From Volvox africanus (taxonomy: Eukaryota; Chlorophyta; Chlorophyceae; Chlamydomonadales; Volvocaceae): 64,000 nt of DNA. This document shows, piece by piece, positions 43,401 through 58,300 of the stretch. Position 1 is the first letter of the stretch. Each line of letters begins with the position of its first letter. Position numbers and translations under genes: made by a program. The notes beneath the pieces were generated by a model, which did not search any database, was not told the DNA's origin, and was given only the letters and a program-made list of their open reading frames with translations. The stretch lies in NCBI GenBank assembly GCA_030268105.1, contig BSDZ01000004.1, forward strand, positions 4,017,001-4,081,000, in the 5' to 3' direction.

Positions 43401-46400
43401 CCAAACACACAACGGCACAGTCTTAATTATGCAAAACACACCTTTCTTTCCTCCCCCTTTCTTGTTCCCCTTTCCCCCCCCATCGCCCTCTGTTGGGTCC
43501 CCGGCGTGGGTGCTCCGCCGCCTGGCCGCTGGTACGTAGGCCCGATGCCGCACATGCGCCTCTGACTGGAGTCGGGCGGAGAAATTGCGGTAGTGGCCCT
43601 GGGAGAGCAAGGAAGGGCGGAGGGGTATACAGGGCCGGTGACGTGTATGCATGACATGCAACTTCACCACACTTTCGACGAACAGCTCTTTGGATTTGGA
43701 GCCGCCAGAGGGGTAGAGATTACTCACCAAGATAGCATGTGCGAAAAGGTGCTGGAGGCTAAAATGAAAAAGGGCTGTCCTCTTCCCTAACTGGCCTGCA
43801 CCTCACCTTCCACATATTGGCCGCATGACGCCAGCCCACGAGAGCGGAGTGGCTGTGGGACAGTCCCAGTCTTAGCAGCGCCTCCATAAACACACCTTCC
43901 CAAGCGGTCACGCAGGGTTGCCACCTGGGGACACCGGATTATCAGGGAGAGGGGTATCAGGTGGGGGGTTGGGAACAAGGTTGCAGTGTGACCGGGAAAC
44001 TGGGACTCCAAGAGAAAGAGGCCAAGCGACAGCACCGCGAGGGCGTCCTAGGGTGGCTAGGCGGCTCGTGACATCAGAACAATCGCTAGGTAAGCTTCAT
44101 CTGCAAGGAAATATAATTAAAAAACCAAAATCCAGAAAGTATTTTACCAGCGGATTCCCACAAACACGTCAAAGTGAGACGGCAGGACGCGGGTCTGGGG
44201 TGTTATGAATGGGGTAAGGGACGAGTTCACGCCCAAGATGTCTTGACAAACAAGATGGGATATCTTTTGGCGCCTGTATGTCCATGACCACGTCTGTATG
44301 TGCCCCTGTTCGTCGGTCCTGATGGACTACCGAACCGTTGGTATGGTCACCTGGAGACATGCGCTGTCCAAATCCTGCCTAAAACGGTACCCACCAGTTC
44401 TTCTTGGTTACCACCGCATTCAACGCTACAGAAGAGGATAGGGCGGAGGCGGCCATCCGCATGGACTCCATCATCACTACTCCCGCGCTCACGGTAGGCA
44501 CCAGTGGCTGTGTCGCCGCCGCCGCCGTTGTCGGCGTGGGACGTGTTGATGGGGTGCTGCCTCGTGTGCCGGCCGAGTCCACGGCAGCCGTGACGGTGGC
44601 GGCAGCTTCGCCTCCACCGCCAGTGGTGGCGATGGTGGCGGCGGCGGCAGCCGTCGCTACGCTAGCCGGCGATGCAAAGCTCCCGCCGCTGCCGCTGGCA
44701 GTGGCAGCCGCCATGACGGCGGAGGGTGTGGCAGCGCCACCGCTATTGCTTGTCGTCACTGCGCCGATGCCTGCTGCAGATTTTCCAGTGAGGATGCTGG
44801 GCGCCTGCATAGTAATACCGGAATATCTCAGTGCCTGTCTGCACCACTCCACGCCCTTCTTGCATATTTCCATAATCCCCCGACAAAAGAACCCTCCCTC
44901 CAATAACCCTCCCGCATACCTCCCAATAGATTGCCAGTACCCTGGCACGTGTAGTGAGCTTATATACTTAGCTACCTTATCACTGATAATTATTTATCTG
45001 TGCGTATATCCTGCAGATGACCAGGGAGGCACATCTTCCATCAAACCAGAAGCCACCCACCTGCCTCCGCTCCTTGCCCATGCCGAGCCCCGGGTATTGC
45101 ACGTGGGTGCGGGGCCGGACGTTCACAAAGTGCGTGTCGATGACGCCCCGGGTGGGTATGTTGGCGGAGCTCAAGTAGATCTGCGAGGTGTGTTGCGTGA
45201 TGAGGGGAGAGCAGAGAGGGGAGTGGAGACACCCAGAGGGGAGGTGCGGGTCGAGGCGGACACTATATAGAGCTATATAGAGGGAAGGGGGCCCTAACCT
45301 GTAGTCTCAGGACATAGCGCATGATGTCAGTGGACTTTTCATGAAGGCGGCCACTAAGTAATGGCTAAGTGACTGAATGGAAGGTAAGATATCAACGTCA
45401 ACTCAAGCACCACTATCACAAGCACCACTAGTGAAATATACTGCCAGCCTACCTACCTGATAGCGAACTTCACCAACACCAATGAGGAGTAGATGCTTAC
45501 ATATGTCGGCACGTACAGTTTGCGTCTCAATTGAAACCCCAAGTGTATCCTTACCCGCCCCCCCCCCATAACTCCCCTACCGCCACACCGGAACGCACCA
45601 CGCTGTGTCCCAGCGGAGCCCCAGAGAAAGTTATATCTCGCATGCACGATGTGGCGTCTCCCAGCCGCGCCGTCAGAGCACCATACAGATCCTCCTCAGG
45701 AGCGGCCGCCTGTGGGGTGGCCCAGGCGCGTGCGCCGCTGTCGCGCTGGGCGATCTGGACCAACAAAATCGCTAACAGCCGGTGGGACTGCGGGTAGGCG
45801 CAAGGGGGTGGAGCAAACAAGGAGGCAGCCGGCGGAAAGACATGGCTGAAGCGGAAACGGCGAGGAAGTCACCGCTGTTTGATATCGCACGCCCCTGTCT
45901 TCTCAGACGTCACAGTCAACACAGCTAGCCAAATTCCAGCCAGCACCTCAGGATACGCATTCTCCAATGAAATTGATGTTTGAATGTCGAATTTTCTGAC
46001 AAAACTGAAAACTCATCTCCAAACACACACAAACACACACACGCACCCAACGTCTTACAGCTATAGTCCCCTGTAACAGGATGTACAGCTTTCCTGCTCA
46101 ACCCAATATTTCCCTCACCCCCACTCAGCCCTACACGCACACACGGGCGACGAGTTCCCAGGTGCCAGTCCGCATGTATGTCAGCACATACTTGCATATA
46201 CGCACCCACCTGCTGCGCTAGGTCCAAGCGGATGTGTCCTGAGCAGCAGCTGTCCCAGCCGTTGACCACGCGGGTCCGCAGCGGCAGCAGCGGGGCCAGA
46301 CTGAGCTCCTGCACGAAAGGCGCAGCCGGGTCAGCCGGTGAACAGCCGGACAACAAAAGGGAGAGGTGCGTGAAAGTATGGGACAGAAAGAAAGCCACAC

Positions 46401-49400
46401 GTTCAACATAAGCCGCCAATACGCTCCAAAGGCTTCTTGCCCAGCGCCTGCCCTACCGCCACCACACGCCCACACGCACCCAACCATCTCAACCCCATCA
46501 CCCCAGTCCCCCATCCATCCCCGGCGCAAACCTGCAGTAGCTCCGCGATGTCGTCTGGGCCGAACTTGGCAAAGGTACGCAGGGCCCACGGGGCTCGGTG
46601 CAGATCTGGAGTGGAGGACAGCAGCGTGGCGGCCGCATCCGCTCTCTCCGCCCGGTAACGCAGGTGACCCAGCAGGTGACCCGCTTGCTCGCTGGTCACA
46701 TATGCGACCTTGGTGGCCAGCGTGAGCAGCTGCGTCTTCCAAACCTGCAGCGCGGCAGGGGGAGGGAGAACGGATCGGAAGAGTGAGCGCCAGCGACCCC
46801 ACCCGCAACGCGGGGAGGCAGAGGAACGGGGCGTGAAGCGGGTGTGGGAAGGCTTGCAAACTTAACGTATGAAGGTCCCCTGTCGAAGTGCCGGTGCACA
46901 GGACAGAGTTACACTAGTTTCCGTCATTACCCACGGGTCTTCAACTCATACCAGCTTTAAGTCCTATGGCCGATAGTTGTGTGCCGTGCCCCCACCTCGC
47001 TGGCTGCCGGGGAGTCGATAGCCTGGATCAGCACTGAGAGCAGCGCGGGGCTCAGAGTCACCGGTGGCACCACCACAGGTGCGGCCGGGACCACCAATGC
47101 TGCTGGCGGATCCGCACCAGCCAGAGGCGGCTCCGCCGCTGTCGGAGGTGGAGGCGGTGCAGGAGGCGGCGGTGGCGTCAGCAGCGACGGCTCCAGGGAC
47201 GCGTTGTTTCTCACCGACACCACCAGTGTGCCCTCAGTAGGCATAGCCTCTGGCCAGCGGAGGTGGGGCCGAACCCAGTCTGGCCAGCTGCCGGTGCCGG
47301 AAGGTGTAATGCAGCCGGCGGCGGCGCGCGGCAGGTGCACGGGCGCGTTGTTGAGGTTAGCAGATAGCCAAGAGGAGCCACCGGAGGCGTGCCACAATGA
47401 TAGCAACGTGGTAGCCCCCTGGGTAGAGGAGGAATCAAGACCGGGACAGGAGGGGGGTGGCGCCTCTTCGTCAGTAAAACCCTGCCTGTCACATCGCAAC
47501 CTCCCCTCAGTGGTGTGGCGGTAAATGCTCTCGGGGCTCCCACATCCACTCGTGAGACGCGGACAAAGAAAATAAGAAAGAGAATAAACGGTGAATGGGT
47601 ATGCCAGAGGAGCAACCAGGTGACTTCACCCAGGCGCACAGGAGGAAATGGGCAATAGTGTTTATAAGGATATACTGACGATGTGGTTCAGGGACAATTA
47701 AACAATGGAGCGATGGCCACAACAAGATGTTGTCCCCTACCCCTGGCCTCAAGATTTTGAATCTGTAAATGGCGAAATACATAACCCAGGGATGCATCGG
47801 CCCTGGGCAAGAGAGAGTGCAGGGGACGCAGTTGTGAGGCACTTTCCACGTGAGCACTAAGTCGCGTGACCCTGTCGCTTAAAATGAGTCACAAGCAATG
47901 CAAGGGGGATTCAACAAAAGCACGAGCTGCTAGCGTGGGGCGTACCTTACGCTGCTCCGGGTCGGCAAGATCCAGAGAGTAATGACCGTTGGGGTGGTTT
48001 GGATCCAGCTCGAGGGGCTCCCCGGGAAGGGCGGTTAGGGTGACGTTGGACAGCGAGAGCGTCTTTATGGTGGAGTTGACCTGCGGCATTTGAAGAGGTT
48101 ATGCCGGTTGGGCAAAACGGTCACGGTTGCATGCTCAAGATGGGGCGCATGCAACACTGTTGCCTGCCTGCCTGTCTGCTGTGTATATGTGCGCGTGTTT
48201 GTGCTCAACTCCTGCAGCGTTTCCTCCCTAGTAAAGTCCGTACCTGTAACAGCCTCATCAGCGCCAACACGCCTCCCTGACCCAAGGGGTTGCCATCCAA
48301 AGCTAGCTCATGCAGCACAGGCCGCGGCGGCCCGTGATAGTGGTGGTGTTGGAGATTAGAGTGATAGTGGTGGTGGTGTGGCGATGGCGAGCGCGATTGG
48401 GGGAACGAAAATGAGAACGGGTGTTGTGCGTTTCCGTGGGAATGAGCATCTTGGTCGTGATGGTGGTGATGCGTCGTCTGTAACGGATCTGGTGGCTGGG
48501 GCTGGGGCTGCAGGCCTTCTGCCAGCGCGCGACAGCCCTTCCAACCCAGGCAGTTGTGCGAGAGATCCAGGGAGGTGAGGGCGGGGTGAAGGACGAGCAC
48601 TCGGGACAGGGGGGGCATGGCTGCATCCGGGAGGCTGCAGTGGGAGAGATCCAGGCGGGTTAAGCTGCGGTTGTCCTCCAGGTCTGCGTTGGGGGTATTT
48701 GGGAGGCAGGGGATAAACATCGTTAGCAAAAGGTGTCAGACACCGAGCTCGAATGCCCCTCGTGGTGCCGCAAGCACAGGGATGCCCTGGATCGAATGTT
48801 TGCGCCCCTGACAACATTTCCAGCTGGTAGCGCCCTGGCGGCCGCACCCCGCTGATATGTGTTTACTGCACCCGCAGGTGCTGCGAGCCCCTGCAGATGG
48901 CACACAGGTGCACCCCGCCCACGCGCGCACCCTTGCACAACACTGTCATCCCAGTTTCCGAGAAGCGGTTCTGCGAGAGGTCGAGCAGCTTGATGGATCC
49001 GTTGAGAGCCAGGCTCTGATATAACACAGCTAGAGCGGCGTCTTCCAGACCGCAACCCGACAGCAGCAGATCCTGAAGGCGGGGCCGCAAGAGCGTAGCG
49101 GCGGCATGCCGGGTGGTGAGGGCACGTGTAGTTGGGGAAAGAAAGGAGAAACTCAGACGAGGACAGCTGTCGGGGGTAGCTGTCATATCTCCAAGAGCTT
49201 ACGGGTAAATTGATAGGATGCGGACGGACGGACGGACGGACGAACAGAAGAAAGGAAGGACGGAAGGGAAAAGAATCATGGTTCACATTGTCCGGGGGGG
49301 TTCTGAGGTACATGAGGCGCAGGTGAGTATAGGCGGCGGCAATCCTGGTCCCCATTCGCGCACATCCTGAGTCCCACTCCATTCAGCCTTCAAAACGCCC

Positions 49401-52400
49401 GCCCTTCAGCCTGTAGGGATGCCTGTTGTTCTGGCGAGGGTCTGTTCCTACTTCCCTGTCTCCCCACCTGTAGATGCCGGTTCTCTGCCAGGTTTCCCGC
49501 CAAGGCGGAGAAGCCTGCATCCCCCAGGGGACAGCCACTGAGGTCCAGGCGGCGCAGGCGGCAGCGCATGCTGGGGTGGAGAAGGGGCGCCAGGCGAGAC
49601 ATGGCGGTGGCGCCGAGGGCAGGGTTGCCTCGAAGCTCCAGCTGAGCATGGGTGGGTCGCGACGCAGGGGGCAAAGGCAGGAGAAGGGGACACAGTTAGG
49701 AGGACGTGGGCGCCGGAAGAGACGGTCACAGGATCTTCTCGGGAGTGCGGTAGCGGGCCCAAAGATAAAATGGAAAGGATACTAAAAGCGGGTCGACTAG
49801 TCGCTGGTAACCATCCCACGCTCTTTACACCCCTCCCCCCCGAAACGTCTCCCCCTCTCTTGGCACTATGCGGAAACAGATACTATGTCGCCTGCTCTTC
49901 CAGGGCTTACACTTGGGCTCGCTCCCCTAGCTCCACTACTTTTCCCATCCTGGACCCCCAAATCTCTTACTGCCGTACTTGGCTAGCTGGTCCAGGTACA
50001 GGTTCAACTCTGCCAGGTAATACGCTCGGGCCCCAAGCGATCTGCTCGCTAACCCTCTCACCTCCTCTATGCTCGGACGAGCCCGCACCAGCGCTGTCAG
50101 GCCCTCCACTGCACTTTTAGCCACGACCCCAGACACCGCACGGATACCCTTGACGGCATCGTGGGGCAATGGCTGCGGGAATCACGGCCAGGAGGTTGCA
50201 GAGAGGCAGGCGGGCAACATGGGCATGAGTTGAACTTGAGTTTAAGGGGGTGGGGAAGAGGGAATTACAGATCCAAAGTAAGTTGGGGAAACGCGAGGAG
50301 CGGGAAGGGAGCGGGGAGAGAGTAGCTACCTTGATGGCGGCGTACACAACACCAAAGTCACCCAACGTAAGCCGAGGTCCAAAATCAAGATCCAGGATGC
50401 TGGATCCCGTCTCCGCCGCCTGGACCAGCCGGCGTGAAACCTGCGGGTTAGGGTTTGGGGGCATTGGCGTGGGTCCAAATCAACGCTTGTTTAAGAAGTG
50501 GCTCTTGCTGTCCTTACGTCTTGGGGCTGACCAGGTAGATTCTATCCCAATCGACATTCGAATGGCTGCGTCAGGAAGACAGGCATGGTGCCTTGTCTCC
50601 TATTCCCTGTTGCTTGTTGTGGATTGCGGTGGATGTTCAGGAAGGAAAGGTGGGATGGGTTCTGGCAGCGCACAGCGCCTCAGCCCATTATCACAAAATG
50701 GTAATACCGAACAGTTACACCTCACAAACAGAAGCATCCAAGACCTTATGACCACCGCTATTGCACCCGCCACGGCCCCCTCCTTCACCTGCTGCTCGGT
50801 GATCCGGATGGGCTCCCCTTCCAGCGGGGTGAAGGGCTTCATATCGGCTGGAGTAGGTCGCCAGCTGGCGGGCTGCAGGGCTTCCTTGAATTGGCCCAGT
50901 GCCGCGAGCTGCGCAGCCGGGGGATCAGGCCGTCGTGTTGAGTTAGGTCAGGGATATTCGCGGGGGCGAGTGCGGGAGAGGATATTCAGAGGGGCTCCGA
51001 TTAAGCCCAATCAAAATACCAAAGAACTCAATATACAATAAAAACGAAAAAAATAAAAAATAAAAAATATTAATATTAATTCCACTAGTTTGGAAAGGGT
51101 CACGATGCACAGCAGCAGACATTGGAAAAAGGATCAGGTTGGAGCGAATCTTTCCGGCGTCAGCGCATCACCCGTCCAAAGCCCACGCCCTCCTCAACCC
51201 TGACCGACCTCAGTATCGCCACTGGACACCACCTCCCAGGCATCCAGCACCGGCTCCAGCCTCTGGCGCTGTTCGTCATTGCTGTACCTCAGGTCCACCG
51301 CTGCAGCAGCAGCGGCTGCCGCCGCCGCGGCCGCCGCGGCCGACTTGTCCGCACCTGACGCCGTGTTAGACAGCTCCCGGCCCTGCGTAGTATGCGGCGA
51401 CGACGGCTGCAGGTTCCAAGCCACACGGTTCCGCTCCGGGTTGGGCGAGATGCTCCGGCTGCCAGATGCATTCCAAACACTGGTTCCAGATCCAGACTTT
51501 GCACCAGACCCCGCCCCTGCCCCCGCCGCAACGGCCACCATACTGTTGGTGGAGGACGACCCCTCCTTCTGCAGTTCGTGAAGGTAGTTGAGATAGTGTC
51601 CATGGCGGTTATTCGTTAGGTGGAGGGAGTAGTACGGAATGGTGTAATGAGTCGGTGCCGTGCGATACGGCATGGAGTGGTACGCGGACGCCGGAGACGC
51701 CGTGGATAGTGGAGTGCCATCTCCGGTGGCGCTGGCGCCGCTGCCGAAGCGGGGTTGGGCGTTGACACCCAGGGTGAGTGCATGGCGCTGCAGGAAGCGC
51801 AGGTGACGGGACGCTGGATCGGTAGAGGGCTCCGTCGGGACGGGAGCCATTTCGCGAACCGGGGCTCCCTGCGTTGGAGCGCTCTGCTGGTCTTGGCGGA
51901 GGCGAGAGGAGGGCCAACAGAAGAATCCCGACTGGGGCGGCGTAGGGATGGGAGGGATGGGAGGGATGGGGTCAGGAAACGAGCTGCGAACAGCAAACGG
52001 GGGTACGTGGCGGTTTGCCCTGCGTCGTCTGTTGTGTTTGAGAGGGTGCCGGAAAGGTGAGCAGTAGTTAGGCAGGGAGACGCGGATGTACAATCCGATG
52101 AGAATAGAAACAAATGTCGGAAGAGTGGTTGGGGGAAGAAAGGAGGGGGAGGGACGGAGAGGCGGAGAAACGGGACACAGAAAACGGCAGGGGTCGACAT
52201 GCTAGGGGAAACTTACGATTTGGCCTTACGGCGGCGCCTGGGAAAGGCCTCGTTATCCTGGGAACAGAACAACGCTACCTCTTCCGCATATTCCCATGTC
52301 CCTACCCTCAGCTTACCTGCTTCAGCATGTTCTCCCTGCCTGTCTCTCCATGCCGCCGCATGCGCAACACGGCCCCCCGCAGACCCGACCTCAGCGGCCC

Positions 52401-55362
52401 CACCAGATCGTCGTTAGGGTCCTCAGTGCCCAGGGGAACCTCGATGTACCGTGCCGCTGTGCAAGAAGTCACGGCATAGGGCGACATGAATAAAGTTTGC
52501 TACATACCCAGGGAGTCACCCGCGGAGGGCAGCAGATGATGCTGAAGGGTGTGTTGGGGGTTACGAGCTGCAGACGCGGAATGCATCCACGGGAAAAATC
52601 TGAAAACCAGCGTTAGGTAAAAGATGGACCAGCTGCATCGGTACAGACAGAAGCAGTCCAGCAGCCTATAGTCACTAGGGGCCTAAGGCCTTGCGGTTGT
52701 CCCTGACGGGGAGTACATCGATGCAGTTCAAGGCAGTCCATTCCGTCCCCTTCGCCAGCGGGACTCCCTAACCACAACCCTATACTGTAATTACCTTCCT
52801 CCTCCGCTCGTCGTCTCGCCTCCTCCTATGCAACGGCCACAGGCATAACATATAACACAAGTCAGAGACCAGCATCTGGAAAAGGTGCAATTGAAGCGCC
52901 CTTACGGAGCAGCGAGAGTGATGTGTGGAAGGATGAAAGGGAATGTGGACTGGATGAGAATTCAGATCTTGGAGAAGGCGGTAATGAGTCTGCAGGCTGA
53001 ACGTATGCTGAACTATGACGGGCGGCTTTAAAAGGCATACTTTACGCAAGAACGGAACCGTTCACTCCCACATTCAGATGATAACGTTGTGCGAGCGCAA
53101 TAGCAAAACCTACTCGTGGCAAAACCTAGGACTTCGTAGATCGAATGAAAACATGTGTCAGGAGGCATGACGCCTCGCAAGCCACGGCGTGGCTCGTAAG
53201 AGAGAACGGCAACGAAAGATGGCGGTTGTGGTGGTGGCGGCGCACCTCTCGCAAGGCCCTTCGTTCTGCCAACGCTGCCCTTCGCTTCACCGTGTACTCT
53301 AGTCTGGCCACCAGCGCATCGGAAGTCTGCAGTGCTGGAGAGGCGCTCGTGGGAAGCTGAGCTAGGGTCTGATCCAGCGTCAGCTGCGCGGGAAGGAGGC
53401 CGGGTACAGGGGGGAGCAGAAAAGGGGAGGGATAGCGGGCGAACTGGAAGGACAAGCATAGGGAAAGGCGGGCACCAGAAACAGAATAAAGTACAAAGCC
53501 ACTTAACGCCACAGCTCGAACTCGGCCTAATATCCGATATACTATCAACCTAATACTCTCATATGCCCTTATTCCCGCCCACTCTAGGACGTCACGCCCA
53601 ATATCGTCCCCAATCTCGCATTCCATCTCCAAGCCAAACCCACCAGCCCCAGCTCCTGATCCGTCACCATACGGTCCTCCTCGTCCTCAGCCTCCTCCTC
53701 GCTGTCCTCAGCGCCACCCATAGGGCCCGCCCAAGAGGAAATATCAATCTTGCGCTTCGCTGACGCCACCGCCGCCGCCTCCGTAACTGCAGATCCTCCC
53801 ATTGACATGTCAGTGTCAGAACGCGCCACTGCTGCGTCCTGCACGCCGGCAGTAGCTCCCGCAATGCCATTGATAGTAGTATTCGTGGCGCCGTGGGCAA
53901 TGGCGGGCAGCGGCCCGGATTTGGCGATGGCGGCGGTGACAACCTGGCGGAAGGTGGTGGTGCTGTCCGCAGGGGCTACCCGATGGTCAAGGGAAGCTAG
54001 CAGCGCCTGCGCCGTCCCCCCAATCATTGAGTCCGTGTACGGCGCCAGCGCGGCAGCTCCATCCGTTGCCGTACCGGCTTGATGGTAAACAAAGCTGTTG
54101 CGGAGCATCGCGTCCGGAATCTGCACCATCCGAAGAAACAGTTCGGGTTAGTAAAGGACAACAACTGGGAGTATGGCGCCTTTACTTCCAGTCAAGGTGC
54201 ATGAGAGATTGGCGGACGCTTAAGATTTCTCCCGCTTGGTGGGGGACTGTGCTAATGAACTTAAGTGTTTGCGTGAGGCTGCATCACAGGCATTACATGC
54301 CCGCACTGAACGACCAATGTTTTGGACAAACACCACCCTACGGCAGCCCGGCAGCCCCCTATCCATCGTTCACCTGTTGCATCTCAACTTCCGCCATCAG
54401 TTGGCCCAAACGCCATCGCCGGTCCTCCAGTGGATCTTCAACCTCGTCATCCCGACTGCATCCCGCTGCCGTGTTGCTGGCGCTGCGGATGGCCGAGGCA
54501 CAACCGCTGGCGCCGCCTCCGCCTCCACCTCCGCCTCCGCCTCCGCCTCCGCCGCCTGCTGCGGCCGATGCATACGGTGATAGCAATTCCCCAGGAGCGC
54601 CAGCACCGACGGGGTTGTCCGTTTGCCGTGGCAGCTTAACGCGCAAATCCTGCCGCGGCGACGCCCGGTCGGGCGCCACCGCCGCCAAGTCACCGCTGAC
54701 CCGGTCCGGGACCGGCGACGGGGATAAGAGTCCCTCTTCGGGTGTCGACCTCGTCCCAGCAGGATACCGCTGCGAGTGCTGTCCTGTGCCCAAATGCGAT
54801 AACGCGGGGGTTCTTGGGTCGGGATACGGTGCGCCAGCCGCTGCCGCTGTCCCCATCGTGGAGGGATGATGCTGTCGGTGCTGCAGCTCGTGGTGGATGT
54901 GGTGCTGATTTGAACGGGATTCAGATCCGGGATGTTGCGAATGGTGGTTGCTACTGCTGGCCCCGACACCGGGATGTGCGGGACCGCCTGAGCGAGAATG
55001 TGATGTAGACTGGGGGTGCAGCTGCGGAGGGTGCTGTTGAGAGAGGGAGCCGTGGGAGGAATGGGTGGGGCTGCCATGGAGTCCACCACGGTGTACATGG
55101 GTGTGGCCGTGCAAAGGCAGCTCGCCATTGGCGCTGCGGCGACGTGGGCTGATGCTGAGGCGCGGGCCGCGGCGGCTAACGCTGCCGGGGGCGAGGCCCG
55201 GGGTTGGGCTGCCGCCACCACTGCCATGCGGTGAGGCGCTGCGCTCGATCTCCTCCAGGATGTCGAGGGTCTCCGCGGGCGCGTGCGCCAGGAGCAGTGC
55301 TCGGATCTTCGGGGGTAGCGTCTCCAGATCGCTGTAGGTGTGAGTTACGATGTGGTGAAGGG

Positions 55363-55393
<31 letters not shown>

Positions 55394-58300
55394 AGGGTGC
55401 AGTCACGTGATAAACTAACATAGAACCAGAGACCCGAAGATGACAGAAATTGATGACCCGAAAAGGACTCTGAGAAAGCAAGGAACGGGAGGTACCGGGG
55501 AACGATAGACGAAAGGGAGAATCAACCAGCCTGTGAAAAGGCTGTGAAGAGGAGCGAAATACGTTAACTAACTTATTACCTGAAATAACTTACTCTCCCT
55601 CCCCCTCCCTTTCCCTCACTGCCTTTTCCCTCCCTTACCTTCCCCTCCCCATCACTTACTGTTCCAGAAGCTGCTGCAGCAGCATCGCATCGGCGGCGGT
55701 GGCATCGGAGGCGGAGGTGCCGGTGCCGCGGCCACCGGCGTCGCGGGAGAAGTGTCTTCCGGTATTCTTGGTCGGGTGCACCTGGCCCTTCATGTTCACC
55801 TGCGGTGCAGGAGCGGGGACAGTCCGAGGGATGCCCAGGGGTTCTGTGACGAGCGCAGCAGGGCAACAGGATTGCGACCACCGACGGGACGACTGAGGCC
55901 GTATTGCACTCGCTAGCACCACCACCACCACACCACCACCACCATCACCATCACCACCATCACCACTATCACCGGCGTTTCATGCTCACTCCATATTATC
56001 GCTTGGTACAGGTCCGTGCACTCCCTTTGCACTAGCACCCTTCCCAAGCTGCTCACCCTGCCACGCTCAGGTCCCGAACCTTGATACCAGATCCCCACAC
56101 TTACTCTGTAACCCGCCACGCCTTTGGGTCCCGGCAGCGGCAGCAGGAGCCCGCCCCCGCTAGACAACGACACGGGGGTACAGGGCAGGTGTTCCACGCG
56201 GCGAGAAGTAGCGGCAAAGCTGCGTGTGTGTGTGAGGGTGCAGAGATTAGACAAGCAGTCTCTCAGCGCCCACAGCGGCGGTGGAAAGGGATGCTAACAA
56301 TTAGCAGGAGCTGTGGTCTGAACGATGGCACCAGCATGGGCAGTCGCACGCAGACAGACCCCGCTGCAGTCGCGGCAGTGCGCCACCGGCGCCGTGTCGT
56401 GATGGAAAGCCATATGATGACATGCCAAGTTCAGCGAGCCTGCGAGGCAGGGCCCCTATTGTAAGTCCCTTCCCCGTAAAATCCTCTCCCGCCAAACCAC
56501 CTCTCAGGTGCCCTCAACTGGGGCCAGACCGCGGAAGGTGGTCGTACTTCTCACTCCTCAGTGGAAGCAGCGATTGAGGTAGTTGGGAAGAAAAAGAGAG
56601 AGATCTCCAGCGAGCTCCAAGCAATACCCCGTCGTTAAGGCCTTCCTTCCTAGGAGAACCAAACACAGGAGTCAACGAACCCACACGATAGCACCACTCA
56701 ACACTGCACTGCACCGCATTAGTTCCCCCAAACGCCTAAAAGCCAAAATGTCTAAAGCTCAAACATCTCAGCGTCAGCTCCATATCCCCTAGTCGCAACT
56801 CACAGTTGCTTGATGGCACGGTCGTCCAGCTTGCTGAGTGCCGCCCGCACCGCCGGCCGCACGTTTATTTCCGCAACCTCCCGGAGTAAGGGGGCCAGCT
56901 CCGCATCAAGCAGGGCAGAGGAGGCGGCGGCGGGGTCGAACGCGTCCGCCCCACTGCCGGCGCCGCCACCGCCGCCACCAGCAGTGCCGCCAGCGGCGGA
57001 GCCCAGCAGCGCCTCCGCCTCGCTTACCTCGTTCTCGGGGCTGCAGCATCACGCGGGGACGGTGCTTTGCTGGTGGAACAATCCCATATATAATCTCCGG
57101 GGTAAAGGTCACGATACACCGGTAAGATCCGGAAGAAAAGCCTCTGCAGCAAGGCGGTGGTGCGGAGCAGGCTAATAGGGGCTGGTGCAGGGGCTGGTGC
57201 AGGGGCTAGGGCAGAGGCTGGAACCCCCGAAAAGATCACCATCGCATCCCGCTGCTCTCCACTCACGGCTTCAGTGGCTCCCAGCCCGACACTACTGGCT
57301 GCTTGACTGGCCACGACGTGGAAGTAGACACTATGCAGAGTGCAGAGCAATAGAGTGCAGGACCTAATGGATGACCGGGGACGGGTGAGTTACAGGATGG
57401 CAGGCCTGGGCGCACAGTTGCTTCCAATGCTCCTATCCCGCACACTATCTTATGTCAGCACGAGATCGAAAATTTCCAGACAATGCCGATAGATCCTGCT
57501 TTCAGTACTTTTCTATTCCCGCTGTGAAGTGCGAAGCGACTAGGGTTTCAGGCAGGGGCCTCAACTCACGGCGGCGGCATCTTCTGTAAGCCTGGCTGTA
57601 CCAACGCGCCGCGCCCTGGGCGCACGAAATTCGCAAGCACCTCAGTACGCTGCGCGGAAGCGGGCAGCACCGGTACAGACTCCGCAACTAGCGACATGTC
57701 ATCCAGCCGTCCATTCGTCGCCGAACCTCCCAGAGCAGCATCATGGTCGCTTTGCCGTGCATTGAGCTCCTGCATAATGGCACTAGCCAAAGCCGCAGTC
57801 GACGGCGGCGACATTCCGCCGGTGGCGTTACCGTTGCCATCGCCCGCCAGTCGGGCATTGCCTCCCTGCGACGGCCGGTGGTTAGCCGCCGGCAGTGGAG
57901 CCGTGGAACGCCGGTATGGCGCCATCGGGGACTGGAACGGGCTCGGGCCTATCGCAGCATTGCTGGAGATGCGCATGGACGGGGTCCGGCAAATGCCTCC
58001 GCCAGCGCCGCCGACGCCGGGAAGCACTAGCGGCGCCTGCGCGCCGGCACCGCCGTCCTCAGTGTCCAGGTTTGCGATGCTGGCGCCCCCGCCGCCACTG
58101 GCAACTGACAGCGGCGTTGTGGCGCGTTTGATCCGGGCGAAGCGGAAGGTCCCAACCTGAGATGCATCCAGCATGGCGCGTTGCCGCGCCGATAGTCCCA
58201 CCTTACTGGGACTAATCGGCGGAGTGCCAGTGCCCCCCCCGCCCGCTCCTCCATAGGGATCTGACGTGCCTGGCCGCGACGTAAGGCCGCCGGCGCCGGG